A DNA stretch of 50,978 bases from Verrucomicrobiota bacterium (GTDB taxonomy: Bacteria; Verrucomicrobiota; Verrucomicrobiia; Limisphaerales; JAIPKD01): contig JAIPKD010000014.1 in assembly GCA_021733835.1 (NCBI GenBank), positions 1 to 50,978 of the forward strand. The letters are read 5' to 3'. The position numbers and the translations under genes are program-made. The notes under the pieces were generated by a model. That model was not told where the DNA came from. It did not search any database and worked only from the letters and a program-made list of their open reading frames with translations. The first letter of the stretch is position 1. Every line of letters starts with the position of its first letter. This document shows positions 36,724 to 45,628 of this stretch, piece by piece.

Positions 36724-37893
36724 ATGAAGCGAGAACTCCAAGGCAGATATGTGACCATTTCGACGGTGGGTGAGAAGGCCCAGGCCTTCGTGCCCACGCC
36801 GCTGCCGCCGCGTCCGCCCATGGACTGGACCCCGGAGCTGCACAGCAAGTTCGACCAGGCGCTGCTGGCGCTTGGGCGGCTGGACAGCATCTCGACCCTG
36901 CTCCCGGACACATCGCTGTTCCTCTACATGTATGTCCGCAAGGAAGCAGTGCTCTCCTCCATGATCGAGGGGACGCAGTCGTCCCTGTCGGATCTGCTGC
37001 TGTTCGAGCTGGATCAGGAGCCCTGCGTACCGCTGGATGACGTGCGGGAGGTCAGCAACTATGTCGCGGCCCTCGATCATGGCCTGCGCCTGCTGGAGGA
37101 AGGGCTACCGCTGTCGCTGCGCTTGTTCCGCGAGATCCACGGCGTGCTATTGACCAGGGGCCGGGGCAGCAATCAGACCCCGGGCGAGTTCCGGCGCAGC
37201 CAGAACTGGATCGGCGGCACCCGGCCGGGCGATGCGGCCTTTGTTCCGCCTCCGGCCGAAGAGGTGCTGGAGTGCATGAGCAAGCTGGAGCTCTTCCTTC
37301 ACGACCAGCCGGAGCCGACCCCGGTACTGCTCAAGGCGGCGCTGGCCCACGTGCAGTTCGAGACGATCCACCCCTTTCTGGACGGCAACGGCCGTTTGGG
37401 ACGTCTACTGATCGCGCTGCTGTTGTACGAGCAGAAGGTGCTGCGGGAGCCGATGCTCTACCTGAGTCTCTACTTCAAGACGCACCGGCAGTATTACTAC
37501 GAGCTGCTCAACAACGTGCGCCTGACCGGTGACTGGGAAGCCTGGCTCGACTTCTTTGCCGAGGCCGTGATCGTAACCGCCACCCAGGCCGTGGAAACCG
37601 CTCAGCAGCTCCTCGACTTGTCGAACCAGGATCGCGACAAGATCAGTGGCCTCGGACGGGCGGCGGCATCCACCCTGCAGGTTTATCGGGCACTGATGGA
37701 GCATCCCATCGCCACATCAAACTCACTGGTGGAGAAGACCGGCATCACCCCGGCCACAGTTAATAAGGCGCTTGGCCACCTGGGGCAGCTCGGCATCGTC
37801 AAGGAGCTGACCGCCCAGAAACGCAACCGCCTGTTCAGCTATGCGGGCTATATCGAGATCATGAGTCGCGGCACGGAACTGCCGGGCAGGTAG
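36724..37893 (+). CDS. Fic-domain AMP-transferase with C-terminal winged helix
   Basis: The 389-residue protein has the Fic active-site motif HPFLDGNGRLGR (about 216-227), which transfers AMP (or another nucleotide part) to target side chains. The inhibitory helix motif is S78-x3-E82-G83 (SSMIEG), placing it N-terminal to the core as in class II Fic proteins. A C-terminal winged-helix-like region (TSNSLVEKTGITPATVNKAL) suggests self-regulation through DNA. ATG 36724 fits the family opening MKRELQGRY better than GTG 36712. Composition is very GC-rich: 40 of the 60 bases at 36841-36900 are G or C, higher than neighbours. It lies between direct repeats just after ssrA, a common insertion site, so lateral transfer is likely. 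No separate antitoxin gene adjoins, consistent with the built-in inhibitory motif. Confidence 0.93.
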   Translation: MKRELQGRYVTISTVGEKAQAFVPTPLPPRPPMDWTPELHSKFDQALLALGRLDSISTLLPDTSLFLYMYVRKEAVLSSMIEGTQSSLSDLLLFELDQEPCVPLDDVREVSNYVAALDHGLRLLEEGLPLSLRLFREIHGVLLTRGRGSNQTPGEFRRSQNWIGGTRPGDAAFVPPPAEEVLECMSKLELFLHDQPEPTPVLLKAALAHVQFETIHPFLDGNGRLGRLLIALLLYEQKVLREPMLYLSLYFKTHRQYYYELLNNVRLTGDWEAWLDFFAEAVIVTATQAVETAQQLLDLSNQDRDKISGLGRAAASTLQVYRALMEHPIATSNSLVEKTGITPATVNKALGHLGQLGIVKELTAQKRNRLFSYAGYIEIMSRGTELPGR

Positions 37894-37897
37894 GTCA

Positions 37898-37932
37898 ATT
37901 CGATTCCCGTTTTCGGAATCGAATCAGATTCG
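37898..37932. other. Hairpin and nested palindrome just after the Fic gene
   Basis: ATTCGATTCC and GGAATCGAAT are perfect ten-base arms around CGTTTTC (37898-37924). A second palindrome, CGAATC-A-GATTCG (37920-37932), overlaps the right arm. It starts four bases after the Fic stop and ends two bases before the right direct repeat. No T tract follows, so simple termination is less likely. Confidence 0.7.
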
Positions 37933-37933
37933 C

Positions 37934-38019
37934 TGGGCATTTTGTGCGTCACCCCTATATTTGCCTGTCCTGCATTTTGTCCGGATCGCCAAAGCCCTGG
38001 CACATCTGTTGGTGACTGA
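37934..38019. repeat. Right direct repeat flanking the Fic gene
   Basis: Second copy of the 86-base block at 36349-36434, 83 of 86 bases identical. Sequence diverges at once after 38019, and a short TAGGGACAGACCCT element follows 17 bases later. Confidence 0.92.
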
Positions 38020-38035
38020 TCTTATATGTATCGAT

Positions 38036-38050
38036 GTAGGGACAGACCCT
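38036..38050. repeat. Single copy of the GTAGGGACAGACCCT element
   Basis: These 15 bases are identical to the edge units of the tandem array at 8177-8399 (GTAGGGACAGACCCT). It lies just after the right Fic-flanking repeat and links the dispersed family to this locus. Confidence 0.7.
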
Positions 38051-38226
38051 CACGGATCGAGGTTCTTGTTCGTTTACCGCGGCAAATTCGCTTGCTTTGT
38101 TCCGTCAAAGGGTGATAAGAGAAATCAGCATTTGTTTACCTGGTCGGCGATGTTGTTGAAGCCCGGCCGGAGATGAAACCAAAGAAAAGGCATTTTTTTG
38201 CCTCAAAAACAAAACGCGCACATACA

Positions 38227-39621
38227 ATGGCCGAAATAACTAAATTCAATCTGGAAGAAAGCGAAATGCCGCGGCAATGGTATAATCTGGCCGCGGACCT
38301 GCCAAACCCGCCACAACCGCCGTTGGGCCCGGACGGAAAGCCGATCACTCCCGACGCGCTGGCGCCCGTGTTCCCTATGAACATAATCGAGCAGGAAGTA
38401 AGCACCCAGCGCTGGATCGATATACCCGAAGAAATACTGGAAATCCTTTCACTCTGGCGACCGGCCCCGCTTTATCGCGCACGCCGCCTCGAAAAGGAAT
38501 TGGGCACACCCGCCCGTATTTATTACAAACACGAGGGTGTCTCGCCCGCCGGCAGCCACAAGCCGAATACCGCCATCGCTCAGGCATGGTACAACAAGAA
38601 ATTCGGCATCAAACGGCTCACGACCGAGACCGGCGCCGGACAATGGGGCAGCGCGCTCGCATTCGCCTGTTCGCTGATCGGCCTCGAATGCAAGGTGTTC
38701 ATGGTGCGAATCAGTTTCGACCAGAAACCGTTCCGCAAACTCATGATGGCTACCTGGGGCGCAAATTGCGTTGCCAGTCCTTCACCTGAAACACAATCAG
38801 GCCGCGACATCCTGGAAAAGACCCCCGACACGCCCGGTTCGCTGGGCATCGCTATCAGCGAAGCCATCGAAGCCGCCGTCGGCGATTCCACCGGAGGCAC
38901 GCGATACAGTCTCGGCAGCGTCTTGAACCACGTAATGCTGCACCAAACCATTATCGGCCTGGAGGCCAAAAAACAGCTTGAAAAGGCCGGTGAAAAGCAG
39001 CCGGACTTCGTAATCGGTTGCACTGGTGGCGGATCGAACTTCGCAGGGCTCTCATTCCCATTCGTGTGCGATAAGATTCACGGCGCGGATATTTCGATCA
39101 TCCCAGTCGAGCCTGAGAGTTGTCCGAAGATGACCCGAGGCCCGTTCTGCTACGACCACGGTGATACCGCGTGCATGACCCCGCTTCTTGCCATGTACAC
39201 CCTCGGTCACGGATTCGTTCCGCCACCCATTCACGCAGGCGGCCTCAGGTACCACGGAATGGCGCCGCTGGTCAGCCAGGCCGCCGTCGAGGGATTGATC
39301 GAACCCCGCGCCTATCCGCAGCTCAAATGCTACGAGGCCGCCGTCACCTGGGCGCGAACGGAAGGTTTCATCCCCGCCCCCGAAACGTCACACGCTATCG
39401 CCTGCGCCATCGACGAAGCAAATAACGCCAAGGAAGAAGGCAAAGAGCGCGTCATACTCCTGAATTGGTCGGGGCACGGACTGATGGACCTCATGGGCTA
39501 TGACGCTTATTTCCAGGGCAAACTCAGCGATCACGCCCTGCCGCAGGGAGACCTCGATAAAAGTCTCGAGTCCATTAAAGACCTGCCGAAGCCGGAAGTC
39601 CGTAAATCCGGCAAGTGGTAA
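38227..39621 (+). CDS. trpB2: Tryptophan synthase beta-like protein, TrpB2 type
   Basis: The protein catalyses, or once catalysed, the PLP-dependent joining of serine and indole. From ATG 38227 it has 464 residues and the TrpB2 landmarks: [17 protein letters not shown], the PLP lysine in [28 protein letters not shown], the phosphate loop [11 protein letters not shown], and [13 protein letters not shown]. TrpB2 proteins are distinct from classical TrpB and often stand apart from trpA, as here. Some salvage indole, and some may use O-phosphoserine. An upstream ATG 38173 adds a basic MKPKKRHFF extension; it has GGAG right against it, which is a poor ribosome-site spacing, so 38227 is preferred with moderate confidence. 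Confidence 0.93.
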   Translation: MAEITKFNLEESEMPRQWYNLAADLPNPPQPPLGPDGKPITPDALAPVFPMNIIEQEVSTQRWIDIPEEILEILSLWRPAPLYRARRLEKELGTPARIYYKHEGVSPAGSHKPNTAIAQAWYNKKFGIKRLTTETGAGQWGSALAFACSLIGLECKVFMVRISFDQKPFRKLMMATWGANCVASPSPETQSGRDILEKTPDTPGSLGIAISEAIEAAVGDSTGGTRYSLGSVLNHVMLHQTIIGLEAKKQLEKAGEKQPDFVIGCTGGGSNFAGLSFPFVCDKIHGADISIIPVEPESCPKMTRGPFCYDHGDTACMTPLLAMYTLGHGFVPPPIHAGGLRYHGMAPLVSQAAVEGLIEPRAYPQLKCYEAAVTWARTEGFIPAPETSHAIACAIDEANNAKEEGKERVILLNWSGHGLMDLMGYDAYFQGKLSDHALPQGDLDKSLESIKDLPKPEVRKSGKW

Positions 39622-39636
39622 TCAGTACTAATTAAC

Positions 39637-39664
39637 AAGGCGGGCGTTGCAGCCCGCCTTTTTG
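39637..39664 (+). terminator. Rho-independent terminator after trpB2
   Basis: AAGGCGGGC and GCCCGCCTT form a perfect nine-pair stem around GTTGCA, followed by T residues. It lies 16 bases after the stop and 15 before the leftward neighbour's stop, so both may share it. Confidence 0.85.
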
Positions 39665-39678
39665 TTGCCCGTACGCGC

Positions 39679-40605
39679 TTATTGATCCACGGCCTTGAAC
39701 GCCGCCACCAGCATACGGTGATCCGACGCCACACCCCAATTCGCCGTCGTGTATATGTGCGTCCGCTCTCTGTCCCATTCACGCGCCATACCGGGACTGA
39801 GCAGGATGTAGTCAAACCGGCTGAACGTGTCCTCCACGCCGTAGTAATGCGTCCACGTTATCCGCCGCGGCGGGTATCTGGGGTCCGGATTCGGCATATC
39901 ATCGCCGTTCTTCTCGAACGGCCTGGCATCAACCAGCCTCGTCCCGCCACGCCCGATAAGCGTCTTAATGGGGTCTGAATCCTGAGTGTCGTTTAAATCT
40001 CCTACCACGACTATGTTCGCTTTCGGTTCTTCCTCAAGCCGGCTGTCCACGTATTCGCGGAGGAGTTCGGCTTCCTCAAGCCGCATCTCCGCCTGATCGG
40101 CGAAATATACTTCACGCTTGGACTTCAAATGCGCGACGAACATCGTGAACTCGTAATCGCTCTCAAGCTCTATCTCGACCTCGGCAAAACCGCGGGATAT
40201 ATGAAATCTGCGCCCGTGCAGAAGATAACTGTCGTCCTCGTGCGGCCGACGTGCGGTTATCGGATAACGACTCAAGACGGCAACGAAGATATTGGTGTCG
40301 TATCCCTCCACATGCTCCCAATACGGATATTCAAGCCCGGAATCGGTCAAGTCGCCCCTCAGCTTCAACAGGGCATTCGTCGTACCTATTTCCTGCAACG
40401 CAAGTACGTCGGCGCGGGTGTTCAACAATATCCTCTTTACCTTGGCCTTACTCGTCTCGGGTTTCGGGCCGCGGTCGGTGTTCCAGTCATCAACATAGTT
40501 TTCAACGTTGAACGTGGCAACGGTGAAACTGTTCTGCGCATTCAGCGCGAAACCGGCGGAAATAGACGCGATTACAATTAAAAATGATATCCATTGCCGT
40601 TTCAT
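39679..40605 (-). CDS. Secreted endonuclease/exonuclease/phosphatase-family enzyme
   Basis: The 308-residue protein opens with a signal peptide (MKRQWISFLIVIASISAGFA) and then the EEP fold: TVATFNVENYVDD, ADVLALQEIGT, NIFVAVLSRYPITARR, VVGDLNDTQDSDP and the catalytic GVASDHRMLVA end. Members cut nucleic acids or remove phosphates from lipids and inositol phosphates; a secreted form suggests an extracellular or periplasmic nuclease or phosphatase. The catalytic E, D, N and H residues are visible. It lies 35 bases after the leftward ElyC-like gene, probably in the same transcript. Confidence 0.85.
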   Translation of the reverse strand: MKRQWISFLIVIASISAGFALNAQNSFTVATFNVENYVDDWNTDRGPKPETSKAKVKRILLNTRADVLALQEIGTTNALLKLRGDLTDSGLEYPYWEHVEGYDTNIFVAVLSRYPITARRPHEDDSYLLHGRRFHISRGFAEVEIELESDYEFTMFVAHLKSKREVYFADQAEMRLEEAELLREYVDSRLEEEPKANIVVVGDLNDTQDSDPIKTLIGRGGTRLVDARPFEKNGDDMPNPDPRYPPRRITWTHYYGVEDTFSRFDYILLSPGMAREWDRERTHIYTTANWGVASDHRMLVAAFKAVDQ

Positions 40606-40640
40606 AAAACAGATGATAACAGTGTTTGCCTTGCGCGCAA

Positions 40641-41420
40641 TTAGATTCTCCCTCTAAGCCGGTAGGCAATCCATCCGAGCTTCTCATGCAAATACAGCTC
40701 AACCTTCTCGAAACCGTTTAAAGTGGGAAATGGGTTGTTCGGACGCCGGCTCGGAGGTACGTCAAGGGAAACGAAATCCGTTGCTACGCATTCGACATCG
40801 AATCCGATTTTTTCAAACACGGCCTCCGCACGCCTCATATGAATTGCTGATGTAACCAGGATTACTTCCTCCCATCCGTGTTGATCCGCGAGTTTTTCGA
40901 AGGCCCGCCCCTCCTCATACGTATCCAGCGACGTACCTAGATTGTACACTGGCGCGTCGAATAAGTGCCACGCATCTATCCATTGCCTAATTAACGGCGA
41001 TTGACTGAGCCTGCGTCCGCCGTCACGCCAGAATCCACAGCCGGCAACGAACGCCTCGGCCTTGCCCTGCCGCATAAGTTCCGTGCCGGTAATCAACCGA
41101 TCCGATGCATCCTTGAAATCAAAACCGAACACATTATGCCGCGAGGGCCAAGTCCCTCCGCCGAGAACTACCACCACGTCCGCCCTGCCTACGGCTGTTG
41201 GAGGCTCCCGCGTATACCCCTTTTCCAACGAAGCTATCAGATAATCGGGCAACGCCGTACTCCCAATGACAAATATGATTATTGCTATAATTCCCGGAAC
41301 GATCGCTAGCTTCCAACGTTTCTTAGCCAGCAAAAAAATTGTCTCGATGATCAGTATTACCCAAATCAATGCAATCGGTTGGGCCAGGGGCGAGAAAAAT
41401 TTCAATACAGAACCTATCAT
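40641..41420 (-). CDS. YdcF/ElyC (DUF218)-family envelope protein
   Basis: The 259-residue protein has two N-terminal membrane spans (about 15-35 and 38-58, IIAIIIFVIGST). The DUF218 core follows with VVVVLGGGTWPSRHN, DRLITGTELMRQGKAE, SLDTYEEGRAFEKLA and ILVTSAIHMRRAEAVFEKIG. ElyC in E. coli is tied to peptidoglycan and envelope maintenance; the enzymatic role is not clear from sequence. It is the first of a leftward pair with the EEP-type gene. Confidence 0.88.
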   Translation of the reverse strand: MIGSVLKFFSPLAQPIALIWVILIIETIFLLAKKRWKLAIVPGIIAIIIFVIGSTALPDYLIASLEKGYTREPPTAVGRADVVVVLGGGTWPSRHNVFGFDFKDASDRLITGTELMRQGKAEAFVAGCGFWRDGGRRLSQSPLIRQWIDAWHLFDAPVYNLGTSLDTYEEGRAFEKLADQHGWEEVILVTSAIHMRRAEAVFEKIGFDVECVATDFVSLDVPPSRRPNNPFPTLNGFEKVELYLHEKLGWIAYRLRGRI

Positions 41421-41798
41421 AAGAAGTCCATTTTATTACGGGCCTAAAGCCTGGAACAAGCTTTATCAGTCAATGAAACAAGATGAAGAAGGTTGAATAT
41501 AAGAAACGTTCGAATTGTCCATCGAAAAGATATTTACAGGATTTTCCCATAACCGCTCTACAGGACAAGCCATTGCATCATACCGCTTAAAGCTGAGAGA
41601 AAACCAACCTTTACAGGTTCCCGCTATATTCTCAACCAAAGCGAAGAGGGGGATATGCAAAGTCTCTCCCTGCCTTGAGTCACAAGAATTGTGCTGGATT
41701 AGTTGAATTGCTTTGTTGATTCTGTTTTCAGACCGAAAATTAATCAAAAAAATGAACCGAAACTGAGTCGGTGGCGACTTTAATATCGACATAACTGA
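41421..41798. other. Intergenic region before the ECF sigma gene, no gene seen
   Basis: The 378 bases between the divergent ElyC-like and sigma genes hold only short frames without family resemblance, the longest 63 codons at 41515. A TTGATT near 41717 with downstream AAAATTAAT is a weak promoter candidate. No clear ECF-type GGAAC motif with correct spacing was found. Confidence 0.45.
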
Positions 41799-42365
41799 AT
41801 GCATGAAGAATCGAAAAACGATGATGCAACGAATGATGAAGTACTGGTTATACAAAGTCGTTCCGGTGATGTATCGGCGTTCGACGAACTGCTGGAACGT
41901 TACCAAGAGCGGCTTTGGCGACATGCGCTGCGCCTGACCAATAACGAAGCGGCTGCATGGGATATCTTGCAAGAAACGCTTTTGGCTATTGCCCGCGGAA
42001 TCGGAGGACTGGAAAACGAAACCGCTTTTTCGGCATGGGCGTATCGGATCGTATCGCATAAATCAAACGACTGGTTGCGCAGAAATATTCGCAGAAGGGA
42101 TCGTGAAAGCGTATTTATCAGCCGATGGCTATTAGAATACCAAAATGTTTCGCCTCCCTCCGAGAGATTTGATCGATTATGTTCCGCCAAAGCCGCTCTT
42201 AATGAATCGGAGCGTGTGCTTTTATCAATGCGCTATGACGACGGACTTGGAATAAATGAAATAGCCGATTTACTGGCGGTACCTGAAGGCACCGTAAAGT
42301 CGCGTCTTCATAATATTATACTTAAGTTACGAAAATTAATGGAGAAAAAGCATGAACACCAATGA
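41799..42365 (+). CDS. ECF-type RNA polymerase sigma factor
   Basis: The 188-residue protein has sigma region 2 (ELLERYQERLWRHALRLT to WAYRIVSHKSNDWLRRNIRR) and region 4 (LNESERVLLSMRYDDGLGIN, then VPEGTVKSRLHNIILKLRKL), separated by a short linker. There are no regions 1 or 3, as in extracytoplasmic-function sigmas. Its 3' end overlaps the next gene by 14 bases. That next gene encodes a membrane protein with a large external domain, the usual place for an anti-sigma factor. ATG 41799 is the first start in frame. Confidence 0.92.
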   Translation: MHEESKNDDATNDEVLVIQSRSGDVSAFDELLERYQERLWRHALRLTNNEAAAWDILQETLLAIARGIGGLENETAFSAWAYRIVSHKSNDWLRRNIRRRDRESVFISRWLLEYQNVSPPSERFDRLCSAKAALNESERVLLSMRYDDGLGINEIADLLAVPEGTVKSRLHNIILKLRKLMEKKHEHQ

Positions 42366-43404
42366 AAATCAGTGTGCCGGTCCAAAATTCGACTGGCAAA
42401 AGGCGGCCGATATCAGGTCCGGCGTCCTGAAAGAATTTACGACCAAATACAAGAAGATCGAACGTATCGCGTTTGGTTGGATAATTTTCCTTCTGGCCCT
42501 GGCAGGATTCGCCGCTTTCAATTTCTTTCATGGTGATAATACACAAGATTGGATATTACATGGAATTATCCTCTTGATTGCCTGCGAAAACATTATCCTC
42601 ATTAAACTCTGGTACTGGATTATGAATGATAAGCTTGGTGTTTTACGTGATCTGAAGCTACTGAGAGTTGAACTGGGTATCCAAAAACACCCCACATTAT
42701 CCCAACTGGAAGGTATTGACCAAATCCAGCCGAAGACACCCGGTATCTCAAGGCGCGAAAGACGAATTTGGCAATTTGTCATTATACTTTTAGCGGCAAT
42801 AGTGGGTTTTATGCTGCCCAACACCGGTCTTATTTCGTTTGGCAAGACACCAATGGAAAGCATGCGAACGATAGTCATCGACCAGAACGGTAACGCACGC
42901 ATTGAAACCAATTATAGGCTGACAAATACACGGAGTCGCAGAATTCGCGAATTCTCCATATTCGCTGGAGGCTCTATTAGCGAACCACGAATTATGCAAT
43001 CCGAGGAGTCAAACTATACAGACGGCTTCGGCAGAAAGCTTCCCGTGAGAGTCGAACCCGCCGGATCGAACCATCGTAACGTGATCGGACTCGACACACC
43101 GGTCGAGCCGGGGGAGACGTTCACCATTCGTTCGATTTCCAAGCAGAAGGCCGTCAAGCAAAATGACATCTGGATATTTAAAACGGATCAAATGTGGAGT
43201 TATCATAAAAATATTTACAAAGATAATATTATCTTACCCGAGAACGCGGAAGTGGTCGCGATCGAACCGGCGGCTGTTTCGCAAGAAGTCCGTGATGGCC
43301 ATGCCGTTATAAAATTCGAGAACGTCTGCGGACCAAATGAAAAATGGCCTTACACAATTAAATACAGGCTATCTGAAAAATCTCATAATAAACAGAATGA
43401 ATAA
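42352..43404 (+). CDS. Three-span membrane protein, putative anti-sigma partner
   Basis: I do not recognise a known family. The 350-residue protein has an N-terminal cytoplasmic segment of about 40 residues, spans at about 40-60 (FGWIIFLLALAGFAAFNFF) and 68-90 (LHGIILLIACENIILIKLWY), a hydrophilic loop, a third span at about 140-160 (FVIILLAAIVGFMLPNTGL), and a roughly 190-residue external domain that looks beta-rich. GGAGA precedes the start with good spacing. The overlap with the sigma gene suggests coupled translation and a sensing role. It lacks the usual zinc-binding anti-sigma (HxxxCxxC) motif and has only two cysteines in its cytoplasmic and first-loop parts. Anti-sigma function is therefore inferred from context. 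Confidence 0.6.
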   Translation: MNTNENQCAGPKFDWQKAADIRSGVLKEFTTKYKKIERIAFGWIIFLLALAGFAAFNFFHGDNTQDWILHGIILLIACENIILIKLWYWIMNDKLGVLRDLKLLRVELGIQKHPTLSQLEGIDQIQPKTPGISRRERRIWQFVIILLAAIVGFMLPNTGLISFGKTPMESMRTIVIDQNGNARIETNYRLTNTRSRRIREFSIFAGGSISEPRIMQSEESNYTDGFGRKLPVRVEPAGSNHRNVIGLDTPVEPGETFTIRSISKQKAVKQNDIWIFKTDQMWSYHKNIYKDNIILPENAEVVAIEPAAVSQEVRDGHAVIKFENVCGPNEKWPYTIKYRLSEKSHNKQNE

Positions 43405-43688
43405 ATACAATTATGAAGTGCTTGGTATCAATACAAATCGAAATAATGCAGAGGTTGCTGATATACATGTCGCTTCGAGATGCAATGCAAAGATGACTTA
43501 TGGAGAAATTACCAATGTAATACCGCAGACTTCATTCGATTATCATAGGCCGATACCTTCTTTAAACTGCTGCGGCTGGCTTTCAGCACAGCCGCGCTCC
43601 GATTATAGTACGGATTATAGCGATTCGTGACTAGGAATTCGGCTTTGGCTTGTTGTTAATTCCTGGGTTTTGTGCGAATGATAATAGG

Positions 43689-45530
43689 ATGAGGCCTAGA
43701 CACGGCGGAGGTCACAACAATCTTGAAGCTACATATACGGCGCGTTCCAGACCGACAACGGAAATCCTGGGGCGTGTTGCCGAATACCTGCGGCCATACT
43801 GGACCCTCGCCGCGGCAACTGTCGGGTGCGCCGTGTTATCTCTCCTCTTCGGCTTCACATTCCCGAAATTAACTCAATTTATCATAGACGGGGTAATCGG
43901 CGACGGCCGTAGCGATTTACTCGGCCCGGCCATCGCCGGCTTGTTCATGGCATTCCTTCTCCGCGATGTATTTAACAGTATGCGCATACGGGTCAACAAC
44001 CGGCTGGAGCAGAATGTTATCTATGATATGCGCAGGGATGTCTTTGCCAAGCTGCAGCGTCTGCCTGTGAATTATTTCGACCACCGCGCCTCGGGTGATT
44101 TAATGACACGCGTTATCGAAGATGTAAACGCTGTTGAACGAGTGCTGATCGATGGCACGGAACAAGGCACAGTTGCATTCCTAAGCATAACCGGCGTTGC
44201 TATAGTCCTGTTCATAACAAATCCCGCTCTCGCTTTAGTGGCGATGTCACCTCTGCCGTTACTTGTCCTTGGAGCTTTGTTATATACGCTGACGGCACAT
44301 AAGCGCTACCGCCGTCAGCGTAAGGCATCCAGCGCAATGTTCGCTTTATTGATGGATTGTCTCCAGGGCATCCGGCAGATAAAGGTTTTCGGCAGAGAAC
44401 AATACGAAGATTCAAAGTTTTCCAACAAAGCTCACACGCTTAGGAATTCCACGTTACGGATCATGCGAGCATGGGCGTTCTATTCACCTGGGATGAGCTT
44501 TATTGCCGCACTGGGCACCGTGCTTGTTCTTTGGATCGGCGGATTAAAGGTGATAAACGGCAGCATGTCAGTCGGCGAACTAGTGGGGTTTCTGTTTTAT
44601 CTGACATTCTTCTACGACCCGATTACCAAATTACACGGACTCAATCAAATGCTCCAGGCCGCGCGCGCCGGCGGTGAGCGTGTATTCGATATATTGGATA
44701 TCCCGGAAGAACGCGCAACCTCACCCGAATCCTCGCCATTGCAAAAACCTATACGCGGCGAGGTAGTCTACGAAAACGTCAGTTTCGGCTATACCCCGGA
44801 AAATTTAGTGCTCCACAATATTTCACTTAAGGCCGAACCCGGACAAATGATAGCCCTCGTCGGCCCGACCGGTGCGGGTAAATCCACGACACTCGACCTA
44901 CTGCTTGGTTTCTACGAAATCACACATGGACGCATCCTGATCGATGGGCGGGATATCAGCAGGATCGAGCTTTCATCATTGCGCGAAAGCATTAGCGTGG
45001 TCAGTCAGGAACCATTCCTTTTTAATGGATCGATCGAAGAAAATATCCGCTTCGGTAGACTCGACGCGTCGCGGGAAGAAGTACTGGCGGCATCCATAGC
45101 CGCCAACTGTCACGATTTCATCTGTCGTCTACCACACGGATACGAAACGGTCGCCGGAGAACGTGGCATCAAGTTGAGCGTTGGAGAAAAGCAACGGATC
45201 AGTATCGCGCGCGCACTCCTTAAAAACGCGCCGTTACTCGTCCTCGATGAAGCAACGGCCAGCGTAGATACCGCGACGGAGAAATTGATCCAGGAAGCAC
45301 TCGAAAGGCTCATCGTGAATAGAACAAGTTTCGTCATAGCCCACCGGCTCAGTACGATCATACATGCCGATCAGATTCTGGTGTTGAGCAACGGACGCAT
45401 TATCGAGCGAGGGACACATGACCAGTTGATTTCCAACAAAGGACTATACGCAAAACTCGCCCAAATCCAGGGATCAACCATGGTAGAGGAGAAACTCGCG
45501 GGACTTCAATCGGTTAATGCCACACATTAA
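43689..45530 (+). CDS. ABC exporter with fused membrane and ATPase domains, MsbA-like
   Basis: The 613-residue half-transporter has six spans in an ABC type 1 exporter domain (YLRPYWTLAAATVGCAVLSL to about 330). A nucleotide-binding domain follows: Walker A LVGPTGAGKSTT near 410, signature LSVGEKQRISIARALL, Walker B LLVLDEATASVDTATEK and IAHRLSTIIHADQ. The signature reads LSVGE rather than the common LSGGQ. It dimerises to export lipids, LPS precursors or drugs; MsbA-like lipid A flipping is possible but not shown. ATG 43689 is preferred over an earlier TTG because the upstream residues have no family match. Confidence 0.88.
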   Translation: MRPRHGGGHNNLEATYTARSRPTTEILGRVAEYLRPYWTLAAATVGCAVLSLLFGFTFPKLTQFIIDGVIGDGRSDLLGPAIAGLFMAFLLRDVFNSMRIRVNNRLEQNVIYDMRRDVFAKLQRLPVNYFDHRASGDLMTRVIEDVNAVERVLIDGTEQGTVAFLSITGVAIVLFITNPALALVAMSPLPLLVLGALLYTLTAHKRYRRQRKASSAMFALLMDCLQGIRQIKVFGREQYEDSKFSNKAHTLRNSTLRIMRAWAFYSPGMSFIAALGTVLVLWIGGLKVINGSMSVGELVGFLFYLTFFYDPITKLHGLNQMLQAARAGGERVFDILDIPEERATSPESSPLQKPIRGEVVYENVSFGYTPENLVLHNISLKAEPGQMIALVGPTGAGKSTTLDLLLGFYEITHGRILIDGRDISRIELSSLRESISVVSQEPFLFNGSIEENIRFGRLDASREEVLAASIAANCHDFICRLPHGYETVAGERGIKLSVGEKQRISIARALLKNAPLLVLDEATASVDTATEKLIQEALERLIVNRTSFVIAHRLSTIIHADQILVLSNGRIIERGTHDQLISNKGLYAKLAQIQGSTMVEEKLAGLQSVNATH

Positions 45531-45538
45531 CTACTTGC

Positions 45539-45569
45539 TTGCGCCCCGGAATAACTCACCCTGGCGCAA
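45539..45569. terminator. Weak hairpin between convergent genes
   Basis: TTGCGCC and GGCGCAA form seven-base arms around a 17-base loop, nine bases after the ABC-exporter stop and 60 before the sulfatase stop. Only a short T run (CCTTATA) follows, so terminator function is uncertain. Confidence 0.35.
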
Positions 45570-45628
45570 CCTTATAACACAACTCACAACCGGCCACATG
45601 AACCGCGGACAACGACATTTCTAATTGT

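Noticed and set aside
41466-42059. Long minus-strand frame of 197 codons
   Set aside because: Most of it lies opposite the well-supported ECF sigma gene, and its protein has no recognisable features.
43397-43630. Possible 77-residue gene beginning at the end of the three-span protein
   Set aside because: No Shine-Dalgarno sequence, no family likeness, and a repetitive DYSTDYSDS end; it is likely a chance frame.
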